NCBI GenBank assembly: GCA_964408735.1
Contig: CAYPAX010000137.1
Location: 1-9,540 of the forward strand
Source: UBA7887 sp964408735
Lineage (GTDB): Bacteria > Pseudomonadota > Alphaproteobacteria > UBA7887
DNA: 9,540 nt
Direction of reading: 5' to 3'
Part shown: one piece after another, positions 1-6,048 of the stretch
How the letters are laid out: every line of letters begins with the position of its first letter
Numbering within the stretch: the stretch's first letter is position 1
The notes under the pieces: generated by a model
Seen by the model: the letters and a program-made list of their open reading frames with translations, nothing else
Databases searched by the model: none
Told to the model about the DNA's origin: nothing
Translations under genes and position numbers: made by a program

Positions 1-1645
1 GAATCAGACACAGCGACACGCGTCCAGAGCAGACTTCGTCAACGGGCTGATATGTGCCGGGATAGACGTGAACCGTGCCGCCGGACGCGGCCGCGTCGAT
101 GGCGTCCTGAATGGTGCCGAAATCGCGCGCGCCGCCACCGACGTCGAGCGAGGTCTTTGGCATGGGCGGTGGCTCGATGCCGGCGAGCGTTGTCGGGCTC
201 AACCCGCTCATGCGCTGGACAAGGCGGGCGCTGATGACGCCATCGACCTGCCAGTCCTGGTCGCGCTGCATGGCGCGGATGGCCTGACTGGTGCGCCCGG
301 TGATGGTGCCGTCGACCGGGCCGGGATCGTAGCCGAGCCGGGCCAATTGCCGCTCGGCCTCCAGCACCATGGCACCATGCAGGGCGGCCTCCTGGCCCGG
401 CATGCTGTCGCCGAGCAGCGGCGCCCAGACATAGCCCTCGCCGCCTTGCGGCAAGGCGATGCGGAACCAGTCGCGCCCCACCACCTTGCCGGTGACGGTA
501 ATCTCCGCGCCCTCGCTGAGGCGATCGACCTTGTCGTATTCCGTGGCCGGGCCGGACCGAACATTGGCGGCCTTCAAGGCGAACAACAGGGAATCTAGCG
601 GCTCGACTTCGAAGGTCGGGCCGCGATTGGGCTCGACGACCGGTATGTCCGTGCCGGCCAGTGCTTCCAGCCGGCGTCTGGCAATAACCACGAAGACGCC
701 GTTCGGATACTGGTCGATGTAGGCCTGGAACAGGGTCGCGTCATCGCTGTCCTGGACGCTTTCCCAAAACGTCCGTTCCAGGGCGGCGCGCTCCGAGGCC
801 GAGATTCCGGGATCGATCGGTGGTGTCACGACCACCGGCGGCGGCGTGGCCACGATAGCGGTCTGTACCGGCGGCACGATGTAGAAGTCGGGGCCGGTCA
901 GCGAAGACGCCTCCCAAGGCGTCTGGCTGCCGTGAGTGCTCTCCAACACTGCATCGCGTACGTTCTTGAAGACCCGCTCGACGGGCACGCCGGGCTGGCG
1001 GATCGCGGTTGCCAGCGCCGCCGTGTAGGGGCTGTTGTCGTCTTCGCCATCGAGGGCGACCTGGCCGGGGGCGGTGGAATAGGCGATCAGCGTTCCGGTC
1101 ACCGCGTTCATTTGTGCCAGGCCGCGCGCCGAGTTGCGGAAGGAGCGCGCGAAGGGATTGTTGCGGCAGGCGTCGAGCACGACGATGTTGAGGTTGTTGC
1201 GGGCGTATTCCACGGTCGACAGCACGTCGTTGGCGCTTACCGCATAGATGCTGACGTGGCTTTCCTTCTCGATCGGCGCGCCGATGGGGATGAGGTAGTT
1301 GACGCCGCCGACCTGAACGCCGTGACCGGCATAATAGAAGAGCCCGACCGCATTGCCCTGGGCGGCATCGAGCCTCTCGCCGAAGGTCGTGATGGCGAGC
1401 TTCATCTCAATCTGGTTGACGTCGAGCGCCTCGATGACATCGAAGCCGCTGTCGCGCAAGGCCGTGGCCATCAATCTGGCATCGTTGGCCGGGTTTGCCA
1501 GGGGACTGGTGCCATAGGCGGAATTGCCGATCACCAGCGCAACGCGGTGCTGGCCGTCCGCGCCAGGCCCGCCACCTGCCGCATGGGCGATGCCCGCGAG
1601 CAACGCTGTCGCCAAGATTATCGCCACAAATCCGATGCCGCGCAT
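1..1645 (-). CDS. Exported caspase-like (peptidase C14) multidomain protein, 3' end beyond window
   Basis: The frame is open for 548 codons from the ATG at 1645 to the left edge, so the C-terminus is missing. Residues 1-22 form a signal peptide ending AHA, so the protein is probably exported. Residues ~33-265 are a caspase-like fold: VALVIGNSAY, then YYAGHG with catalytic H108, then VVLDACRNNPF with catalytic C160. Residues ~285-330 are a short helical segment (ERTFWESVQDSDD...) of a kind often found behind such caspases. Residues ~353-411 look like a bacterial SH3 domain (NVRSGPAT...WFRI...GYVWAPLL). Residues ~426-480 resemble a PG_binding_1 repeat (RQLARLGYDPGPVDG). From ~501 the pattern FGTIQDAIDAAASGGTVHVY with PGTY is the usual opening of a right-handed beta-helix. 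A GAGGGAG ribosome site lies 11 bases before the ATG. It is transcribed divergently from the molybdenum operon. Domains and catalytic pair are seen; the target and role are unknown. Confidence 0.9.
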   Translation of the reverse strand, partial: MRGIGFVAIILATALLAGIAHAAGGGPGADGQHRVALVIGNSAYGTSPLANPANDARLMATALRDSGFDVIEALDVNQIEMKLAITTFGERLDAAQGNAVGLFYYAGHGVQVGGVNYLIPIGAPIEKESHVSIYAVSANDVLSTVEYARNNLNIVVLDACRNNPFARSFRNSARGLAQMNAVTGTLIAYSTAPGQVALDGEDDNSPYTAALATAIRQPGVPVERVFKNVRDAVLESTHGSQTPWEASSLTGPDFYIVPPVQTAIVATPPPVVVTPPIDPGISASERAALERTFWESVQDSDDATLFQAYIDQYPNGVFVVIARRRLEALAGTDIPVVEPNRGPTFEVEPLDSLLFALKAANVRSGPATEYDKVDRLSEGAEITVTGKVVGRDWFRIALPQGGEGYVWAPLLGDSMPGQEAALHGAMVLEAERQLARLGYDPGPVDGTITGRTSQAIRAMQRDQDWQVDGVISARLVQRMSGLSPTTLAGIEPPPMPKTSLDVGGGARDFGTIQDAIDAAASGGTVHVYPGTYQPVDEVCSGRVSLCLI

Positions 1646-1676
1646 ATGACCGCTGTCTCCCTCGCTCGGCGTATCG

Positions 1677-1690
1677 TGGCAAGTTTGCCA
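1677..1690. promoter_or_regulatory. Perfect inverted repeat TGGCAA-GT-TTGCCA, candidate operator
   Basis: Two perfect 6-base arms flank a 2-base centre, in the 197-base gap between two divergent transcription units. The site lies 31 bases upstream of the caspase-like gene's ATG, where a repressor dimer could act, and about 150 bases upstream of the molybdenum operon. The GG-to-GC spacing (7 bases) is too short for a sigma-54 -24/-12 promoter (10 bases). Which protein binds, if any, is not known. No convincing -35/-10 pair is visible in this gap. Confidence 0.35.
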
Positions 1691-1842
1691 AATTCCTGCC
1701 GCCTTGCCGAGTCGCGAGATTTTCAGGCCTGCACGGGGTGGTTGGGCGCCATGTTGCGGAGCGGGGTGGCGGAAGTCCCGATTCCCTGCTATGCCGGGCG
1801 CCGTGGGACCCCTGCAGCGAAGCTAGCAAGAGAAGTGAGACG

Positions 1843-2709
1843 ATGAAGGCTATACGCTATGAGGCGCCGCGCGATCTGAATCAGGCGGTGGCATTATTGA
1901 AAGAAGCTGACGGCGATGCACGCGTGTTGGCTGGCGGTACCGACCTTTTGGTGCAAATGCGTGCCGGAATGGTGCGGCCAGGCTTGATCGTGGATGTGAA
2001 GCATATCGACCAGATGTGCACCATCAGCGAAGACAATGGCGGCTTTCGCGTCGGTGCCGCGGTATGTGGCGCGGAGATGGGCGAGCATGCTGCCCTCAGC
2101 GCAGCCTGGCCGGGCGTCGTGGAGGCGACCGAGCTAATCGGCTCGACACAGATTCAGGGTCGCGCTTCGGCGGGCGGAAATCTCTGCAATGCCTCGCCTG
2201 CGGCGGACAGCGTGCCGGCCATGGTGGCGGCCGGTGCCGTATGCACGGTCGTGGGGCCGAACGGCAGCCGGGACGTCGCTGTTGAAGACATTCCGACCGG
2301 CCCGGGCCAGACCTCGCTTGCAGCGGGAGAACTGCTGGTGGATATCCGTCTGCCGGCGCGTCCGGCGAACTCTTCTGACGCCTATTTGCGCTTCATTCCG
2401 CGCACCGAGATGGACATCGCGGTGGTTGGGGTCGGCGTCAGCCTCAGCCTCGATGGCAGTGGCAATATCAGCGCGGCGCGGGTCGCCTTGGGCGCCGTTG
2501 CGCCGACGGTCCTGCTCGTCGATGCGGCAGCAACGGCGATAGTTGGCTCGAGCCTTGACGATGCCGCGCTCGACGCCTTGGCGGCTGCCGCCAGCGCCGC
2601 TTGCCGCCCCATCGACGACAAGCGCGGCACGGCAGAATATCGCATCAAGGTGGCGGGTGTGCTGGCCAGGCGCGCCGCCCTTATCGCCAAAGATCGGGCA
2701 GGGAGCTAG
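1843..2709 (+). CDS. Molybdenum hydroxylase FAD-binding (medium) subunit, CoxM/XdhB type
   Basis: This 288-residue protein has the usual length of the FAD subunit of three-subunit molybdenum hydroxylases. It should bind FAD and pass electrons from the iron-sulphur subunit to an external acceptor in the cytoplasm. The N-terminus (MKAIRYEAPRDLNQAVALL) is typical of the family. The first flavin-binding loop is AGGTDLLVQM (~residue 32 on) and the second is IQGRASAGGNLCNASPAADS in mid-protein. The C-terminal part (VALGAVAPTVLLVDAA, later GTAEYRIKVAGVLARR) matches the CO-dehydrogenase flavoprotein C-terminal domain. The frame stays open upstream to ~1495, but that stretch is antisense to the caspase-like gene and the family N-terminus fits only the ATG at 1843, preceded by AGAAGTGAG. 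It opens an M-S-L ordered operon, and its stop is 3 bases before the next ATG. Assignment to the family is firm; the substrate is not known. Confidence 0.95.
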   Translation: MKAIRYEAPRDLNQAVALLKEADGDARVLAGGTDLLVQMRAGMVRPGLIVDVKHIDQMCTISEDNGGFRVGAAVCGAEMGEHAALSAAWPGVVEATELIGSTQIQGRASAGGNLCNASPAADSVPAMVAAGAVCTVVGPNGSRDVAVEDIPTGPGQTSLAAGELLVDIRLPARPANSSDAYLRFIPRTEMDIAVVGVGVSLSLDGSGNISAARVALGAVAPTVLLVDAAATAIVGSSLDDAALDALAAAASAACRPIDDKRGTAEYRIKVAGVLARRAALIAKDRAGS

Positions 2710-2712
2710 GAC

Positions 2713-3189
2713 ATGGCACGGCATCACGTAACCACCACCGTCAACGGTGAGCCCGTTGAATTTCTCTGCGATACCGAGCAGACCCTGCTCGACGCGCTAC
2801 GCGACGAGCTCAATCTGACCGGTGCCAAAGAAGGCTGCTCTTCCGGCGACTGCGGCGCTTGCAGCGTGACCGTCGACGGTCGGCTGGTCTGCTCCTGCCT
2901 GGTGCTCGGGGTCGAGGCCGAGGGAGCCAAGGTCGAGACCATCGAAGGCATGGCCGAAGGCGACAAGCTGCATCCCTTGCAGCAGATATTCCTGCAGGAG
3001 GCGGCGCTGCAATGCGGCTTCTGCACGCCGGGTATTCTGGTCGCCGCAAAGAACCTTCTGGAGCGCAATCCGGACCCGAGCGAGACGGAGATCCGGTATT
3101 GGTTGGCTGGCAATCTTTGCCGCTGCACAGGTTATGACAAGGTGGTACGCGCCGTACAAGACGCGGCTGCCGAAATGAGGGGAGCGTGA
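2713..3189 (+). CDS. Molybdenum hydroxylase [2Fe-2S] (small) subunit, CoxS type
   Basis: This 158-residue protein carries the two [2Fe-2S] clusters that relay electrons from the molybdenum centre to FAD. The N-terminal plant-ferredoxin-like domain holds EGCSSGDCGACS, giving ligands C42, C47 and C50, with C62 as the fourth; C60 is an extra cysteine. The C-terminal helical domain holds QCGFCTPG (C101, C104) and LAGNLCRCTGY (C136, C138). All eight expected ligands are present with the normal spacing, and the length is typical. There is no Tat signal, so the enzyme is probably cytoplasmic, unlike the Tat-exported PaoABC type. The gene starts 3 bases after the preceding stop and ends 3 bases before the next ATG, with a GGGAG ribosome site inside the end of the upstream gene. 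Such packing implies translational coupling and a fixed subunit ratio. Confidence 0.97.
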   Translation: MARHHVTTTVNGEPVEFLCDTEQTLLDALRDELNLTGAKEGCSSGDCGACSVTVDGRLVCSCLVLGVEAEGAKVETIEGMAEGDKLHPLQQIFLQEAALQCGFCTPGILVAAKNLLERNPDPSETEIRYWLAGNLCRCTGYDKVVRAVQDAAAEMRGA

Positions 3190-3192
3190 GCG

Positions 3193-5466
3193 ATGGGTGA
3201 ACAGTCCCAGAACTTCAAGTGGGTCGGCAAGCGGACTCTGCGTCCCGACGGCCCCGACAAGGTAACCGGACGGGCCAAGTTCGGCGCCGATCTGGCTTTG
3301 CCGGGCATGCTGCATGGCCGCGTTCTGCGCAGCCCGCATGCCCATGCCGCCATCCGTGGCATCGATACGGCTAAGGCCGAGGCCCTGCCTGGCGTGAAGT
3401 CCGTGATCACGGGTGCCGATTTCCCCGAGGCCGGCCAGGGCAAGATGATCGCGGCCGGCGAAGGCCAGATCAACTACAGCGACATGGCGCGCAATGTCAT
3501 CGCGCGCGAGAAGGCGCTCTATGACGGCCATGCCGTGGCTGCCGTCGCAGCGACCAGCGCGGCCGCTGCCGAGGAAGCTCTTTCGCTGATCGAAGTCGAT
3601 TATGAAGTGCTGCCGCATGTCATCGACGTCGAGGCGGCAATGGCATCGGATGCACCGGTCCTGCACGACGACCTGTTCACCGATGGCGTGACGCCGACGC
3701 CCGACAAGCCCTCCAACGTCGCCAAGCGCCTGGAGTTCAATCTCGGCGATGTCGAGGCGGGATTCGCCAAGGCCGATGTAGTGGTCGAGCGCAAGTTCAC
3801 CACCCAACCCGTGCATCAGGGCTATATCGAGCCTCACGCCGTGGTCGCCGAGGCCACCGAGGACGGCCAGGTACGCGTCTGGTGCTCGTCGCAAGGCGCC
3901 TTCATGGTGCGCGGCTACACCGCCCAGATCCTGGATATGGACATTGCGCAGCTCCGCGTCACGCCGGCCGAGATCGGTGGCGGTTTCGGTGGCAAGACCG
4001 TGGTCTATCTTGAGCCGCTGGCGGTGCGCCTGTCGCAAAAGGCCGGTCGCCCCGTGCGTATGGTGATGAGCCGCGAGGAAGTCTTCCGCGGCTCCGGCCC
4101 GACCTCGGGCTCGGCGATGGAAGTCAAGATCGGCGCCACCAAGGACGGCACGATCACCGCCGCGCATGCGACGCTCAAGTACCAGGCCGGCGCCTTCCAG
4201 GGGTCGCCGGCGGGGCCCGGCGCCATGTGCGCCTTCGGACCTTACGACGTCGAGAACGTCAACGTGGTCGGCTATGACGTGGTGGTCAATCGGCCCAAGG
4301 TCGCTGCCTACCGCGCACCCGGTGCGCCGATCTCGGAGTTCGCCGTCGAAAGCGTGCTCGACGAGATCGCCGGCGAGATCGGCATGGATCCGTTGGAACT
4401 GCGTTTGAAGAACGGCGCCAAGGAAGGCACCCAGGCGGCCTACGGTCCCAAGTTCGGACCGATCGGCTATCTGGAGACGGTCGAAGCGGCGAAGGCGCAC
4501 GAGCATTACGCAGCACCGCTGGGGCCGAACCAGGGCAGGGGCGTGGCCTCGGGCTTCTGGTTCAACATCGGCGGCGAGTCGAGTGCGTCGATGCAGATCA
4601 GCGAAGACGGCACCGTGACGGTGCTCACCGGCAGTCCGGACATCGGCGGCTCACGCGCCTCGATGGCGATCATGGCCGCTGAAGTGCTGGGCATCGACGT
4701 CGAGAAGGTGCGCCCGATCGTCGCCGACACTGCCTCGGTCGGCTACTGCTTCCTCACCGGTGGCAGCCGCGTCACTTTCGCCACCGGAATGGCCGTTATC
4801 CAGGCAGCCGAGAATGTCGTCGACCAGCTGCGCGCCCGCGCTGCCAAGGAATGGGACATTCCGGTCGATGCGGTGGTCTGGGAGGACGGCTGCGCCAAGC
4901 CGGCGGGCAGCAATGCGGGCTATTTCGAGCCTCTTTCGCTGGCTGACATCGCCGGCAACTCACCGCGCACCGGCGGCCCCATCAACGGCCAGGGCGCGCT
5001 CAACGCGCGTGGCGCCGGGCCCGGCTTCGGCACCCACATATGCGACGTGGAAGTCGATCCCGAGACCGGGCGCGTCACCATCCTGCGCTATACCGCGGTG
5101 CAGGACGTCGGCCGTGCCATCCATCCGGGCTATGTCGAGGGCCAGCTCCAGGGCGGTGTCGCCCAGGGCATCGGCTGGGCGCTCAACGAGGAGTACATCT
5201 ACGACGCCGATGGCCGACTGGAAAATCCCGGCTTCCTCGACTACCGCATCCCGGTCGCCTCCGACCTGCCGATGATCGAGGCGGTATTGGTAGAAGTGCC
5301 CAATCCGCGCCATCCCTTCGGCGTGCGCGGTGTCGGCGAGGTGCCGATCATTCCGCCGATGGCGGCGGTGGCCAACGCCATCGCCAATGCGGTCGGCACG
5401 CGGGTGCCCGATCTGCCGATCTCGCCGCCGAAGCTGCTCGCGGCCATCGACGCCAAGGGCGACTGA
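3193..5466 (+). CDS. Molybdenum hydroxylase large subunit, molybdopterin-binding (xanthine dehydrogenase family)
   Basis: This 757-residue catalytic subunit should hold the molybdopterin cofactor and hydroxylate a carbon of an unidentified substrate with water-derived oxygen. Residues ~20-130 are the Ald_Xan_dh a/b hammerhead domain (DKVTGRAKFGADL, VLRSPHAHA). Visible Mo-domain motifs are QGYIEPH (209-215), EIGGGFGGK (260-268) and the active-site loop AYRAPGAP (372-379). Later come ARGAGPGFGTH and GVRGVGEVP, in which E716 matches the catalytic glutamate of xanthine oxidase. The loop is neither AYRCSFR (form I CO dehydrogenase) nor AYRGAGR (form II), so this is not a true CO dehydrogenase. The usual GQG cofactor motif reads IGGSRASM (484-491), with glycine 486 where glutamine normally sits. 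Length is normal. A GGGAGCGTGAG ribosome site overlaps the end of the small-subunit gene. No maturation chaperone (XdhC/CoxDEF type) is in the window. Confidence 0.95.
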   Translation: MGEQSQNFKWVGKRTLRPDGPDKVTGRAKFGADLALPGMLHGRVLRSPHAHAAIRGIDTAKAEALPGVKSVITGADFPEAGQGKMIAAGEGQINYSDMARNVIAREKALYDGHAVAAVAATSAAAAEEALSLIEVDYEVLPHVIDVEAAMASDAPVLHDDLFTDGVTPTPDKPSNVAKRLEFNLGDVEAGFAKADVVVERKFTTQPVHQGYIEPHAVVAEATEDGQVRVWCSSQGAFMVRGYTAQILDMDIAQLRVTPAEIGGGFGGKTVVYLEPLAVRLSQKAGRPVRMVMSREEVFRGSGPTSGSAMEVKIGATKDGTITAAHATLKYQAGAFQGSPAGPGAMCAFGPYDVENVNVVGYDVVVNRPKVAAYRAPGAPISEFAVESVLDEIAGEIGMDPLELRLKNGAKEGTQAAYGPKFGPIGYLETVEAAKAHEHYAAPLGPNQGRGVASGFWFNIGGESSASMQISEDGTVTVLTGSPDIGGSRASMAIMAAEVLGIDVEKVRPIVADTASVGYCFLTGGSRVTFATGMAVIQAAENVVDQLRARAAKEWDIPVDAVVWEDGCAKPAGSNAGYFEPLSLADIAGNSPRTGGPINGQGALNARGAGPGFGTHICDVEVDPETGRVTILRYTAVQDVGRAIHPGYVEGQLQGGVAQGIGWALNEEYIYDADGRLENPGFLDYRIPVASDLPMIEAVLVEVPNPRHPFGVRGVGEVPIIPPMAAVANAIANAVGTRVPDLPISPPKLLAAIDAKGD

Positions 5467-5475
5467 GCCGGCGCC

Positions 5476-5739
5476 ATGGCACGTGTGGTGCTGCCGCGCA
5501 GCATCGGCGAGCAATACGCGGGCGGCGAGACCGAGTTCGAGATTGCGGGTGCGACGGTGCGCGAAATCGTGCGTGCCCTCGACGCCCGCTTTCCCGGGCT
5601 TGGCGAAATGATCGACGAGGCGATGGCCGTCGCCGTGGACGGCGAGATTTTGCAGGACCCCTATTTTGAGGCGGTCCAACCCGATAGCGAGCTTTTTGTC
5701 CTGCCCAAGATCGGCGGCGGGGCAATCCGACGTGAGTAA
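5476..5739 (+). CDS. MoaD/ThiS-like beta-grasp protein with extended C-terminus
   Basis: This 87-residue protein resembles ubiquitin-fold sulphur carriers. It has an N-terminal strand, TVREIVRALDARFPGLGEMI as the main helix (27-46), AVAVDGEIL (51-59), and DSELFVLPKIGGG (70-82), which matches the end of MoaD/ThiS proteins (DEL.F.P...GG). MoaD donates sulphur to molybdopterin through a C-terminal Gly-Gly thiocarboxylate. Here the Gly-Gly is followed by five more residues, AIRRE, so the canonical terminus is not exposed without trimming. The gene starts 9 bases after the large-subunit stop and is surely part of that operon. That position suggests a role in cofactor supply or maturation, or as an accessory partner. 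The ribosome site is weak, so translation may depend on coupling. Family is fairly sure; function is inferred. Confidence 0.85.
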   Translation: MARVVLPRSIGEQYAGGETEFEIAGATVREIVRALDARFPGLGEMIDEAMAVAVDGEILQDPYFEAVQPDSELFVLPKIGGGAIRRE

Positions 5740-5769
5740 GAGCTCCCGATGATCGCTGCGCCTTGGGGC

Positions 5770-5806
5770 CACGTTCTATTGCCTGGCCAGATTGCGTAGA
5801 AACGTG
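5770..5806. repeat. Imperfect inverted repeat CACGTTCTA / TAGAAACGTG
   Basis: Arms at 5770-5778 and 5797-5806 pair over nine bases with one bulged A. The 18-base loop contains the palindrome CTGGCCAG. It starts 30 bases after the stop of the MoaD-like gene. It could be an operon-end RNA hairpin or an operator. No T-run follows, so it is not a classical intrinsic terminator. Confidence 0.35.
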
Positions 5807-5854
5807 CGCTTCTCGGCCGATAGAGCAGCCCAGATAGACTGGAATTAGAATAAG

Positions 5855-5870
5855 AAAATCAGAGATTTTT
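5855..5870 (+). repeat. Short AT-rich hairpin AAAATC-AGA-GATTTTT
   Basis: Six-base perfect arms (5855-5860, 5864-5869) flank a 3-base loop and end in five Ts. The stem is weak because it has only one G-C pair. It could assist termination of the molybdenum operon, but chance is a real alternative in this AT-rich patch. Confidence 0.25.
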
Positions 5871-5972
5871 CCCAATTCGGAAGTTTTTCGCCAAGATGAA
5901 AATTTCACTTGCCATTCCCTCTTGATTTCCAGATTCCCGACCTAACTTCCACTCTCCTACACACAACACAAA

Positions 5973-5992
5973 GGGGCCTCGACTGAGGCCTC
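5973..5992 (+). repeat. Leader hairpin upstream of chemoreceptor gene
   Basis: GGCCTC (5975-5980) and GAGGCC (5985-5990) pair perfectly around the loop GACT. A G-T and a G-C pair extend the stem to eight base pairs. It ends 56 bases before the chemoreceptor ATG and has no T-run, so it is probably not a terminator. If transcribed it would be a stable element in the 5' leader. Confidence 0.4.
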
Positions 5993-6048
5993 GGAAATGC
6001 AACTGCCTGCCGGTGGTGCGGTTGGCTCATGGGAGAAAGCGAAGAAAA

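Larger units (their letters stand above)
5740..6048. other. Intergenic region between molybdenum operon and chemoreceptor gene
   Basis: These 309 bases carry no credible gene. They hold three inverted repeats, listed separately, and an AT-rich patch at ~5841-5905 that contrasts with the GC-rich genes. No T-run-backed terminator is clear after the MoaD-like gene, and no convincing -35/-10 or sigma-28 promoter could be assigned by eye. A promoter for the chemoreceptor gene must lie here unless it is read through from the operon. Confidence 0.6.

Noticed and set aside
1677..1690. Sigma-54 promoter at TGGCAAGTTTGCCA
   Set aside because: GG and GC are 7 bases apart rather than the required 10.
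1495..1842. N-terminal extension of the FAD subunit to a start near 1495
   Set aside because: The extension overlaps the caspase-like gene in antisense, has no family similarity, and the family N-terminus begins exactly at the ATG at 1843.
68..1846. Plus-strand open frames at 68-598 and 932-1846
   Set aside because: They are antisense shadows of the caspase-like gene on the minus strand, whose domains and motifs are clear.
2797..4506. Long minus-strand open frame of 569 codons
   Set aside because: It lies opposite the Fe-S and Mo subunits, whose motifs and cluster ligands are intact; the frame is a by-product of GC-rich codon use.
3193..5466. Aerobic CO dehydrogenase large subunit (coxL)
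   Set aside because: The AYRCSFR loop of form I and the AYRGAGR loop of form II are both absent; the loop reads AYRAPGAP.
5909..5948. Sigma-70 promoter for the chemoreceptor (TTGCCA or TTGATT with TAACTT)
   Set aside because: Spacing and -10 matches are poor, so it was not listed.
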